Below are positions 19,408 through 29,000 of a stretch of DNA of 64,000 nucleotides, one piece after another. Positions within the stretch are counted from its first letter, which is position 1; every line of letters begins with the position of its first letter. A program made the position numbers and the translations under genes. This stretch comes from DASQZK01 sp963809925. GTDB lineage: Bacteria > Bacteroidota > Bacteroidia > Bacteroidales > GCA-2748055. The stretch lies in the NCBI GenBank assembly GCA_963809925.1, contig CAWELH010000006.1, forward strand, positions 372,001 to 436,000. Direction: 5' to 3'. The notes below the pieces were generated by a model. It made no database searches and was not told where the DNA came from. It saw nothing but the letters and a program-made list of their open reading frames with translations.

Positions 19408-19953
19408 ATGATATTTACCGAAACAAGACTTAAAGGGGCTTTCGTTGTTGAAGTAAAAAAAATTGAAGACGACCGTGGATTTTTTGGCAGGGCCTGGTGT
19501 CAGAATGAATTTACTGAACACGGTATCGATGCCACGATACGTCAGATCAATACTTCTTATACGATAAATAAGGGAACCATCAGAGGTATGCATTACCAGA
19601 TAGAGCCCTATAAAGAGGCAAAATTCATCCGTTGTACAAAAGGGAGCATCTATGATGTGATTATTGATCTTCGTCCCGGATCCCCCACTTTCATGGAATG
19701 GATCGGCCATGAACTGTCGGAAGACAATTACCGCATGGTATTTGTTCCGGGGAACTTTGCCCACGGCTTTGTCACATTGAAAGATCATTGTGAGGTTTAC
19801 TATCCGGTGACGGAGTTTTATACACCAGGATCGGAACGTGGCATCAGGTATAATGATCCTGCGTTTAATATAAAATGGCCGGTCGATATTGAGGTTGTAT
19901 CCGAAAAAGACATGAATCACCCTCATTTTGATGCGAACACATTCAATCTGTGA
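19408..19953 (+). CDS. dTDP-4-dehydrorhamnose 3,5-epimerase family protein (RmlC-like)
   Basis: This 181-residue cupin has the RmlC pattern: DDRGFFGR (21-28), RGMHYQ with the expected base His62, VFVPGNFAHGF with His119, VYYPVTEFYTPGSERGI with the Tyr pair 131-132, and RYNDPAFNIKWP near the end. RmlC enzymes epimerise C3 and/or C5 of 4-keto NDP-sugars. Beside rfbF and a C-methyltransferase it is more likely to act on a CDP- or other NDP-4-keto sugar of a branched or deoxy sugar path than in dTDP-rhamnose synthesis, as no rmlA, rmlB or rmlD is seen here. Confidence 0.9.
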   Translation: MIFTETRLKGAFVVEVKKIEDDRGFFGRAWCQNEFTEHGIDATIRQINTSYTINKGTIRGMHYQIEPYKEAKFIRCTKGSIYDVIIDLRPGSPTFMEWIGHELSEDNYRMVFVPGNFAHGFVTLKDHCEVYYPVTEFYTPGSERGIRYNDPAFNIKWPVDIEVVSEKDMNHPHFDANTFNL

Positions 19954-20040
19954 CAGACCATTTTTCACCGGCATCCTGTATTTTTGGTTTTGACCAAAAT
20001 ATTCCATGCAACCGGTACTCATCAACTAAAAATTAATACT

Positions 20041-21213
20041 ATGAAACATACTCATTGTCCAAATTGTAAGCACGCCGATATTGAAGATTTTTTTACGATA
20101 AAAAATGCACCGGTACACAGCCTGGTTACCATTAAAAATTATGATGAAGCTGTCTCCGTACCCAGGAAGGATATAACGTTGGCATTTTGTAACCACTGCG
20201 GCTTTATCTTTAACAGTTCCTTCGACACTACGCTAGATTATTATACAAAAGGGTATGAGGATCAACAGGGATTCTCTCCCACCTTTGTGAAATTCATTAC
20301 CGGCATCACTCAGCGGTTTATTGATAAGTACGATATTAAAAATAAGGAAGTTATCGAAATCGGTTGTGGCAAGGGAGACTTCATTAATCTTATCAGTGAT
20401 CTGGGACATAACAAGGGTGTCGGCATTGATCCGGCTTATGTACCAGGCAGGAATAAAGAGAGGGAGAATGTGCGATTTATCCGGGAGTTTTATTCTGAAA
20501 AACACGGTGATATTAAGGCTGATGCTATTACCTGCAGGCACACCCTGGAGCATATTCACAACACGAATGAGTTTGTGGAAACGATCAGGAAGTCGGTGAA
20601 AGACAATGAAAATGTTGTGATTTTCATTGAAGTGCCCAGCATCGTAAGGATATTGAAGATCCAGGCCTTCTGGGATATTTTTTATGAGCACTGTACCTAT
20701 CTCAGCCCCGGCGCCCTGGCCAGGTTATTCCGTATGAATCACTTCGAAGTTAAAGACCTGTACCTGGAATATGATGACCAGTACCTGTTCATCGAGGCAA
20801 AGCCCGTGGATGGGATTTCTGAAAAAGTGCATCCTCTTGAAGAATCTGTCGCAGAATTGAAAAAGCTGACAAAAGATTTTGTGATCAAGATCAATATTCA
20901 GTTAAACGACTGGAGGGAGAGGCTGACAAAACTAAAGGATGAAAACAAAAAAGTAGTGATCTGGGGCGGTGGCTCCAAATCGGTTGGCTTCCTGACACAA
21001 TTTGACGATCTGAACGTAATACAGCACGTGGTTGATATAAACCCTCATATGCAGGGAAATTATATTCCTGGAGTTGGTAAACAATACGTCGGTCCTGACT
21101 TCCTTAAAGAGTACAAGCCGGATGTCGTAATTCTCATGAATTCAGTATACACCTCAGAAGTGAGAAAAATGCTGAATGACATGGGCCTTGATCCGGAAAT
21201 TCTGGGCTTATAG
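20041..21213 (+). CDS. SAM-dependent NDP-sugar C-methyltransferase
   Basis: This 390-residue enzyme has the three-part build of NDP-hexose C-methyltransferases (TylC3-like). An N-terminal zinc-finger-like part has Cys6, Cys9, Cys50 and Cys53 (CPNC and CNHC). A SAM-binding Rossmann domain has EIGCGKGDF (106-114) and RHTLEHI. A C-terminal domain has VVIWGGGSKSVGFL. The ATG at 20041 was chosen over the upstream TTG since it opens directly on the Cys motif. The enzyme would add a methyl branch to a keto-sugar. As the last gene of the rfbF group it indicates a branched C-methyl sugar in the polymer. A strong terminator follows. Confidence 0.88.
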   Translation: MKHTHCPNCKHADIEDFFTIKNAPVHSLVTIKNYDEAVSVPRKDITLAFCNHCGFIFNSSFDTTLDYYTKGYEDQQGFSPTFVKFITGITQRFIDKYDIKNKEVIEIGCGKGDFINLISDLGHNKGVGIDPAYVPGRNKERENVRFIREFYSEKHGDIKADAITCRHTLEHIHNTNEFVETIRKSVKDNENVVIFIEVPSIVRILKIQAFWDIFYEHCTYLSPGALARLFRMNHFEVKDLYLEYDDQYLFIEAKPVDGISEKVHPLEESVAELKKLTKDFVIKINIQLNDWRERLTKLKDENKKVVIWGGGSKSVGFLTQFDDLNVIQHVVDINPHMQGNYIPGVGKQYVGPDFLKEYKPDVVILMNSVYTSEVRKMLNDMGLDPEILGL

Positions 21214-21234
21214 TTGTGGAACTCAATAAAACGT

Positions 21235-21270
21235 AAAAAGCTGTCCTCTTTACTTTGAGGACAGCTTTTT
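21235..21270. terminator. Bidirectional rho-independent terminator between convergent genes
   Basis: A perfect 14-bp stem (AAAAAGCTGTCCTC and its complement) with loop TTTACTTT, followed by T on one side and A on the other. It ends both the C-methyltransferase gene and the convergent surface-protein gene. Confidence 0.9.
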
Positions 21271-21292
21271 TGTTTTACCATACAGGATCCGG

Positions 21293-24200
21293 CTAATATC
21301 GGATCACTTTTTGAATTTTCACAAAGGTATTCTTGCCCGTTACTTTGACCAGGTAGATACCTGATGGCAGGTTTTCTGTATTTAATGTACATATGGTCTC
21401 GCCGTTTACGCGTATACTTTTCAGCACTTTACCGGAAAGATCGATCAATTCGATACGGTCAATATTGCCGGCATTGGAAATATTAAGTGTATTGATAAAC
21501 GGATTTGGGTATGTATTAAAGGTCAGTTCCTGGATGGGATTGATACGGGTCTGGTCGTCTATTGATCCTATTTCTTCCGTTGCATTCTCCTCACCGCTCC
21601 GGGCAGCCTTGTAACCCTGGTTGGATGATTCTTCAGCCACTGTTAGTATTTCAGCTGACGACAGGAGCCGTTTATAGATCCTTACATCATCGAGCTGACC
21701 TTTCATTCCAAAGAGGTTGTTGGTCATTCTTCCCAGCCTGATTGCATTGCCGGTTCTGAAGCTTTTGTGTACTCCTGATTCTGCCGTAACATCCGTACCG
21801 TTATAATACAGTCGTACTACACCGGTATTTTTATTCACCGTAACGGCGATATGGTTCCAGCAATCGAAATCAAATACTTCCACCTTGGTACGCGTTATGG
21901 AAGCGTCCATCCCGTTGCCAGATTCAAACGAGATTTTCCGGTCTGAAGAAGCATAGGTATTGACAAGGACTTTAAATCCGTCGCTCGAAGAACCAGAGGC
22001 GCCATTTGCCATCAGGGTTTGGATATTTATTCTGCCTGAAGGCATTTTAACCCACATACAAAGGGTAAACTCATTTCCCGGATCAATATAGGGCGATGAA
22101 GCAAAGTCATCGGCATCCTCAAGTAGTAGTGAAGCACTTCCTTGCTGATTATCTGTGGAATAACCGGTTCCATTGTACCGCGTGAGATCATATCCGTGTC
22201 CGGCCATATCAGCACAGGAATTATCCAATGGCCAGTAAGCAAACATGTCGGAAATGGTTCTGGCTTCTGTTTTAAGAGTGAGAGTATTGGACCATGTTGA
22301 ATTCTCAGCAGAGGTAAAAGCGCTGACGCGGTAGTAGTAGGTGGTGTTGTCACTCAGCCCTGCATCCTGGAATGAATGTGCATTTGAACCCAGTGTGGCT
22401 ATTGTTTCGAAACCAGAGAGTGGATCCGTTGATCGCTGAAGTGTAAAACCTGTCTCCTGTTCGGCGTTGTCGGTCCAGGAGAGATCGGCTGACTGCACAG
22501 TGATATTTCCAGAAGAAAGTCCCGTAGGGGGAGACAGGAAATTTACATTCATGCTTGCCAATAATTCAGAAGAACTCAGCACCTTATTATATATGAACAC
22601 TTCATCCAACTGGCCTTTAAGGCCGAAGTTGCTGTTCGTCATTTGCCCCAGACGAAGTATACTGCTGGTTTTGAATTTTTTATGAACGCCACTTTCAGAT
22701 GTAACATCAGTACCGTTGCAAAAAAGTCTTACTACTCCGGTGGTCTTGTTTATCGTAACAGCGATATAATTCCATTGGTCAAAGGAAAAGGCATTCGCAG
22801 CACTTCTTGTAACTGCCGAGGTGGTTCCGTCACCGGATTCAAAAATAATTTTCTTGTCGGTTGTGCCATATGTATTGACCATGAGTTTGAAACCGTCACT
22901 GACGGATCCGGATGGTCCGTTGGCAATTACCGTTTGGATATTTAATGTTCCCGAAGGAATCTTTACCCAGGCTGTCACGGTAAAATTATCTCCGGGATCG
23001 ACAGAGGGAGAAGCCGCATAATCATCGCGACCATCAAGCTTTGCCGAAGAAAGACCTTTTTTGCAGTCTGAAACATAACTTATGCCGTTGCAACATGTAA
23101 GGTTATGCCCATGCCCGCTGAGGTCTGCGCCACTGTTGTCAAGCGGCCAGTATGCAAATACATTGGTTGCAGGAACCGGCTTGCTGGACGTAGTCACGGA
23201 CAGCACAGGTGACCATGCTGAATTTCCGGCGATATTGTACGAACTGACGCGATAGTAATAGACCGTGTTTTCACTAAGACCGCTGTCATCGAATGATGTC
23301 ACTCCAGAAGCAGCAGAAGTGATTTGCTCAAAACCTGAGGTTGGATTCAGCGAACGTTCCAGCCGGAAACCGTCTTCATTCGCGTCATTATCACTCCACG
23401 TGAGTTTAAGGCTGTTAATCAATACATTGGCTGCATCCAGATTCGAAGGTACTGCGGGTACCGGGGGAATCACTGTTACGGAAGCAGTATTGCTAAATGA
23501 AGATTCAATACTGTTGTTTACAGCTTTCACACGGTAATAATACTGTTTACCGGCATTCACCTGGTTATCGGTGTAACTGGTTTGATTGGCATCCAGATTT
23601 TTAAGAGCCGAAAATCCGGAGGCTGACGAGAGGCTTCTTTCCAGAAGGAATCCTGTTTCATTATCAGCATTGTCTTTCCAGGTAAGGCTTACCTTAGAAG
23701 AGGCAGAAGAGGCAGAAAGTGTAGACGGGGCTTTCACCGTTATTGGTTCTGAAGCTGCCATTGCACTCAGGATCTCAGATCCGGATAGTTGCCTGGTGAA
23801 GACGTCCACATGATCAAGCTCACCCTTCATCCCGAAATTGTTATTACTCATACGGCCGAGTCTCATGACGTCGGAGTTTTTGAAGTTTTTGTGAACACCC
23901 GCATCGGCAGTAACATCGGTGCCGTTATAGTATATCCTGGCCGAACCGGTGGATCTGTTTACAGCTACGGTAATGTAATTCCATTTGTCATATTCAAAGA
24001 CGTTGGCGGCACTCCTTGATATGGATGCATTTGTACCGTCGCCTGATTCAAAGGAAATTTTACGGTCGGAGGTGGAGTAAGTATTCACGAGGATTTTGAA
24101 ACCATTGCTGTTTGATCCGGAAGCCCCGTTGGCTATGATTGTCTGAATATTTGATCGTCCGGAGGGTATCTTTACCCATGCGGCAAGCGTGAATTCATTT

Positions 24201-25618
24201 CCAAGATTGATATTTGGACAGGCAGCATAATCATCAGAGCCGTCCAAACACATCGAATGACCTCCCTGTTTGTTATCCGTGGTGAATGTTGCACCATTGT
24301 ATAGTGACAGGTTAAAATTGTTTCCGGTTACATCCGTACCGCAATTATCAAGTGGCCAACAAGCCATCTTTCCACTACCTGATGATGGAGGGACGAGGAT
24401 CTCTGTTGTAGCACTGACGGTGTTCGACCAGTCAGAACTTCCTGTGGCATTGTAGGACTGTATCCTATAGAAATAGGTAGTTGATGGATTTACACCTGCA
24501 TCAGTAAAATTTGTTGTGTTTGCTCCTGCACCGGCAATCTGAACAAATCCACTTGTGGCATTTGTTGATCGTTGCAGGCGGAAACCACTTTCATCGGTTG
24601 AGTTATCTGTCCATTTCAATGAAACCGAGGAGGAGGTTTTCAAACTGACCATAAGTCCGGAAGGTATAGCCGGTAGTGTTGGCGGCGGGGGTGGCACAGA
24701 AATTCCACTTTTCAGATTAGGAAGTTGGAGAACTCTTCCTGTTGGACTGGGAGTATGTCCTCTTGGAACATTCACTCCGCTTGCATAGGTGAATAGATAA
24801 ACATCGTCCAGTAAGTTCCATTCATCCCTGGCTGCAGCATAATTAGATCCATTACCCCCAAAAAAAGAGGTAATATGCATATCGTCAATCTTAATGGAAG
24901 GAAGATTCCGGAAACAAATACCGGTAACAGAACATACGAGTTTTCCGTCGATAAAGCCTTCCATCAGACCATCGGTATTACCAGCATGTTGAGGATCAGT
25001 GGTCAGTTTATTTTGATCAATGCTATTTAATACCAGACGAACGGTCATATTGTACCAGCGCTCCGGTGTAGTCACGAAAACATTGTCGCTCCAGGGATGC
25101 CCGGCACCATAAATACCTGTTTTATTCTGGTAATAAGCATAAAACATGACTTTCCCGTCGTTTTCACCGAATCTCCACATCAATCTTGCACTAAAGCCTT
25201 CATCCCATTCCATGGGGGTTCCGCTACCATAGGCAGGACCGCCGCCCAATCCGGGGAGTTTTCCGCCTTCCACCCAATCAAAGCCCGGTTTGAATTTAAT
25301 ATTATATGATAAATACACCTCATCCTGTCCCGTGAACGGGGCTTCCCATTGCCCTCCACCCTGGCTGGGGCCGACAGAACCCTTGGGGTAATTCCATTGC
25401 ATTGCCCGATCACCATTGCCAAGATCAACAATCTTGGTTTTTTCCAAACCATTGGAGTATGGCGGACTGTTCCAGTCACCTTGCCATTCACCATGGTTAT
25501 AAAGACCTGGTGAGTTGCTGTTGAAATCGTGTTTGAACAGGATGTTGAAAGTGTTGTTCTGAGCATTAACATATATTATGTTCATCAGAACCATAAGGGT
25601 AATCACAATAATTCTCAT
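21293..25618 (-). CDS. T9SS-secreted PL14-like polysaccharide lyase with FN3 and LamG modules
   Basis: This 1,441-residue protein has a signal peptide (1-19), a polysaccharide lyase family 14-like domain (about 21-290), FN3 (316-406), LamG (418-622), two FN3 (630-812), LamG (821-1024), FN3 (1030-1118), LamG (1126-1326) and a T9SS type A sorting domain (1365-1441, NTYPNPFINTLNIS). The lyase part has GGKLPGLGGG and FSARLMWR; K120, S143, R145, Y160 and Y162 fit in order and near-spacing the active-site Lys, Ser, Arg and two Tyr known from the viral alginate lyase of PL14. It should cleave a uronic-acid polymer outside the cell, and the FN3/LamG parts probably bind glycan or act as spacers. AAGGAG at 25630-25635 supports this start. 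A 590-bp part of the lyase domain is repeated inverted at 58250-58839. Confidence 0.88.
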   Translation of the reverse strand: MRIIVITLMVLMNIIYVNAQNNTFNILFKHDFNSNSPGLYNHGEWQGDWNSPPYSNGLEKTKIVDLGNGDRAMQWNYPKGSVGPSQGGGQWEAPFTGQDEVYLSYNIKFKPGFDWVEGGKLPGLGGGPAYGSGTPMEWDEGFSARLMWRFGENDGKVMFYAYYQNKTGIYGAGHPWSDNVFVTTPERWYNMTVRLVLNSIDQNKLTTDPQHAGNTDGLMEGFIDGKLVCSVTGICFRNLPSIKIDDMHITSFFGGNGSNYAAARDEWNLLDDVYLFTYASGVNVPRGHTPSPTGRVLQLPNLKSGISVPPPPPTLPAIPSGLMVSLKTSSSVSLKWTDNSTDESGFRLQRSTNATSGFVQIAGAGANTTNFTDAGVNPSTTYFYRIQSYNATGSSDWSNTVSATTEILVPPSSGSGKMACWPLDNCGTDVTGNNFNLSLYNGATFTTDNKQGGHSMCLDGSDDYAACPNINLGNEFTLAAWVKIPSGRSNIQTIIANGASGSNSNGFKILVNTYSTSDRKISFESGDGTNASISRSAANVFEYDKWNYITVAVNRSTGSARIYYNGTDVTADAGVHKNFKNSDVMRLGRMSNNNFGMKGELDHVDVFTRQLSGSEILSAMAASEPITVKAPSTLSASSASSKVSLTWKDNADNETGFLLERSLSSASGFSALKNLDANQTSYTDNQVNAGKQYYYRVKAVNNSIESSFSNTASVTVIPPVPAVPSNLDAANVLINSLKLTWSDNDANEDGFRLERSLNPTSGFEQITSAASGVTSFDDSGLSENTVYYYRVSSYNIAGNSAWSPVLSVTTSSKPVPATNVFAYWPLDNSGADLSGHGHNLTCCNGISYVSDCKKGLSSAKLDGRDDYAASPSVDPGDNFTVTAWVKIPSGTLNIQTVIANGPSGSVSDGFKLMVNTYGTTDKKIIFESGDGTTSAVTRSAANAFSFDQWNYIAVTINKTTGVVRLFCNGTDVTSESGVHKKFKTSSILRLGQMTNSNFGLKGQLDEVFIYNKVLSSSELLASMNVNFLSPPTGLSSGNITVQSADLSWTDNAEQETGFTLQRSTDPLSGFETIATLGSNAHSFQDAGLSDNTTYYYRVSAFTSAENSTWSNTLTLKTEARTISDMFAYWPLDNSCADMAGHGYDLTRYNGTGYSTDNQQGSASLLLEDADDFASSPYIDPGNEFTLCMWVKMPSGRINIQTLMANGASGSSSDGFKVLVNTYASSDRKISFESGNGMDASITRTKVEVFDFDCWNHIAVTVNKNTGVVRLYYNGTDVTAESGVHKSFRTGNAIRLGRMTNNLFGMKGQLDDVRIYKRLLSSAEILTVAEESSNQGYKAARSGEENATEEIGSIDDQTRINPIQELTFNTYPNPFINTLNISNAGNIDRIELIDLSGKVLKSIRVNGETICTLNTENLPSGIYLVKVTGKNTFVKIQKVIRY
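24762..25351 (-). repeat. Left copy of a 590-bp long-range inverted repeat
   Basis: Read on the - strand this matches 58250-58839 on the + strand base for base as far as I compared by eye. Identity falls sharply outside: mismatches at 25352-25366 on one side and from 24761 on the other. It lies wholly inside the PL14-like domain. Confidence 0.88.
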
Positions 25619-26086
25619 ATCACAAAGTCTCCTTTTGACGAATGGTTAAAAAAATATGATTGATTATGTGATTAGGTTGACGAAAGGCTCGTATGTGATG
25701 ATGTTACGGTAAAAACAAAAATAGGTTATGGAAAAGTTACGATCCGGCTGTTAAATTTTGGAATTTAGACAAACTTTAAATTGTGAAAATCCTGAAATAC
25801 CTGGTAGTCGTTAGAAGATCAATGACTTGGGTATACTGTCCTGTGAAACATTAAAACTGATTCAGCGGATAAATCTGTGCCAACTGTTCGAAAGGTTGAG
25901 GAATTGCTATGTATTATAGAAGGAGTATCCTTACCGGGCAAACAGCTGATGCCGATACATTAGGATATGATTACATAGGTATAAGAAAGGAAGAAGCCGC
26001 CCCGGCATCATTCTGATTTTAATGATGTTGAGACAGCTTCTTTGTTTTTCGACGTACTATGAGCTAAAGGTCCAGTTCTACTTGGA
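25619..26086. other. Intergenic region, 468 bp
   Basis: Separates two - strand surface-protein genes. It holds a ribosome binding site AAGGAG at 25630-25635 for the downstream gene, an AT-rich stretch likely to contain its promoter, and the terminator hairpin of the upstream gene (25984-26040). No gene is seen. Confidence 0.5.
25984..26040 (-). terminator. Likely terminator of the SGNH/LamG giant gene
   Basis: On the - strand two 20-base arms (26040-26021 and 26012-25993) pair with three G-U pairs and two A-C mismatches around an 8-base loop, followed by a T-rich tail (TTTCCTTTCTT). All arm differences are transitions, so the hairpin folds better as - strand RNA than as + strand RNA. Confidence 0.55.
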
Positions 26087-29000
26087 TCAATATTTAATTA
26101 CTTTAACCAGGTCATAATATCCAGTTATCTTGCTGATTTTCAGTAGGTACATGCCAGGTTGCATACTCTCTGTATATATGATTGTGACCGGCTGACCTTC
26201 GGGTTTGACAATTCTGAGGACTTTTCCTGACAGGTCAATCAGCTCGATCCGATTCACTGCTTCTGTAGCTGAAATATAGAGCTCAGAGGAGAACGGATTT
26301 GGATAAACCTTGTAAGAATTTACTGGAACCTGATCCGATCCGACACCACCTGTGGTTTTATCTGTTGAATCGAAGTTCCCTGAACCTGAAGTACCACTAT
26401 TATTTGCGGCCGGAGGTGGAGGAGGACTCATCAGAGCCAGTATTTCCGGTTGGGTCAGGACACGATTGTAAATCCTGGCATCGTCGATGGCCCCGGCCAT
26501 GGCGAAGATATTATTGGTCATACGTCCCAGCCTGATCACGTCGTTGTTCTTAAAGCCGGTATGTACAGCAAAAGTTGTCGTAACTTCCGTTCCGTTGTAG
26601 AATATATGAGCGGCACCGGTGTTGCGGTCGACAGTAACAGCCAGGTGGTTCCAAACGCCGAAGTTAAATACGCCGGTATTGCTGTAGCTGATTGATGCGA
26701 CACTACCTGTACCCGATTCAAAGATTATCCTTCCATCGGAGGTGCTGTAGGTATTGACAAGGAATTTAAAGCCGTTACTGTTGGCACCTGAATTTCCATT
26801 GGCAATGACAGTCTGGATATTTACCCGGCCCAATGGGATCTTGACCCATGCAGCTATGGTGAAGGTATTGCCAAGGTCGATGGCCGGTGATACAGCATAG
26901 TCGTCGGCGCCATCGAGCGAGAGGGCATGTGTTCCTTCCTGGTGATCGGTGGTGTAGGTGGCACCGTTGAAGAGCGACAGGTTGAAACCGTTACCGCTGA
27001 TATCCGCCCCGCTGTTATCCAGTGGCCAGTCGGCGATCAGCCCTTCACCGGTTGAGGGTGCTGCAGCCGTGGTTACACCGATGATATTGGAATACACCGA
27101 GTTCCCGACAAGATTGTAAGCCCTGACACGATAGAAATATTTGGTTTCCGGTACCAGACCGTTATCCGGGAAAGTGGCTATGTCCACACCGGTGGTTCCG
27201 ATCTGACTGTATCCCGTGAGCGAGTCACTGGAACGTTCTACTTTGTATCCATCTTCGGTTGAGGCATTATCACTCCAGGAGAGCTGCAGTGCGGTAGAGG
27301 TGACGCTGCCGGCAGCCAGGTTGGTCGGTGCGGCAGGGGCCATGGTGACAACCTGGATGGTGGCGGTATTGCTGTACCCTGATTCTGCTTCACTGTTATA
27401 GGCTTTGATCCTGTAGTAATACCTTGTTCCTTCAGAAACCGTGTTGTCGGTATAGCTGACAGCACTGGCTCCCAGGGTCTGGATAACGGAGAAGCCGGTG
27501 GTCTGTGACAGGCTCCGTTCAAGATAGAAGCCGTCCTGATTGGTGGCGTTGTTCACCCATGTGAGCTGTACGTCGCTACCTGCAAGAGCAGCATTCAGTG
27601 ATGAGGGTGCATTGACGACAACCGGTCCCATGCCTGCCATGACGGCGGCGATCTCGGGTTGTGTCAGGACACGATTGTAAATCCTGGCATCGTCGATGGC
27701 TCCGGCCATGGCGAAGATATTATTGGTCATACGTCCCAGCCTGATCACGTCGTTGTTCTTAAAGCCGGTATGAACGCCAGAGGTGGCCGTCACGTCGGTT
27801 CCGTTGAAGAAGATATGAGCGGCACCGGTGTTGCGGTCGACGGTAACAGCCAGGTGGTTCCAAACGCCGAAGTTAAATACACCGGTATTGCTGTTACTGA
27901 TTGATCCTACACTACCTGTACCCGATTCAAAGATTATCCTTCCATCGGAGGTACCGTAGGTATTGACAAGGAATTTAAAGCCGTTACTGTTTGCACCTGA
28001 ATTTCCATTGGCAATGACAGTCTGGATGTTTACCCGGCCCGATGGGATCTTGACCCATGCTGCTATGGTGAAGGTATTGCCTAGGTCGATGGCCGGTGAT
28101 ACGGCATAGTCGTCGGCGCCATCGAGGGACAGGGCATGTGTTCCTTCCTGGTGATCGGTGGTGTAGGTGGCTCCGTTGAAGAGCGACAGGTTGAAACCGT
28201 TACCGCTGATATCTGCCCCGCTGTTATCCAGTGGCCAGTCGGCGATCAGCCCTTCACCGGTTGAGGGTGCTGCAGCCGTGGTTACACCGATGATATTTGA
28301 ATACACCGAGTTCCCGACAAGATTGTAAGCCCTGACACGGTAGAAATATTTGGTTTCCGGTACCAGACCGTTATCCGGGAAAGTGGCTATGTCCACACCG
28401 GTGGTTCCGATCTGACTGTATCCCGTGAGCGAGTCACTGGAACGTTCTACTTTGTATCCATCTTCGGTTGAGGCATTATCACTCCAGGAGAGCTGCAGTG
28501 CGGTAGAGGTGACGCTGCCGGCAGCCAGGTTGGTCGGTGCGGCAGGGGCCATGGTGACAACCTGGATGGTGGCGGTATTGCTGTACCCTGATTCTGCTTC
28601 ACTGTTATAGGCTTTGATCCTGTAGTAATACCTTGTTCCTTCAGAAACCGTGTTGTCGGTATAGCTGACAGCACTGGCTCCCAGGGTCTGGATAACGGAG
28701 AAGCCGGTGGTCTGTGACAGGCTCCGTTCAAGATAGAAGCCGTCCTGATTGGTGGCGTTGTTCACCCATGTGAGCTGTACGTCGCTACCTGCAAGAGCAG
28801 CATTCAGTGATGAGGGTGCATTGACGACAACCGGTCCCATGCCTGCCATGACGGCGGCGATCTCGGGTTGTGTCAGGACACGATTGTAAATCCTGGCATC
28901 GTCGATGGCTCCGGCCATGGCGAAGATATTATTGGTCATACGTCCCAGCCTGATCACGTCGTTGTTCTTAAAGCCGGTATGAACGCCAGAGGTGGCCGTC

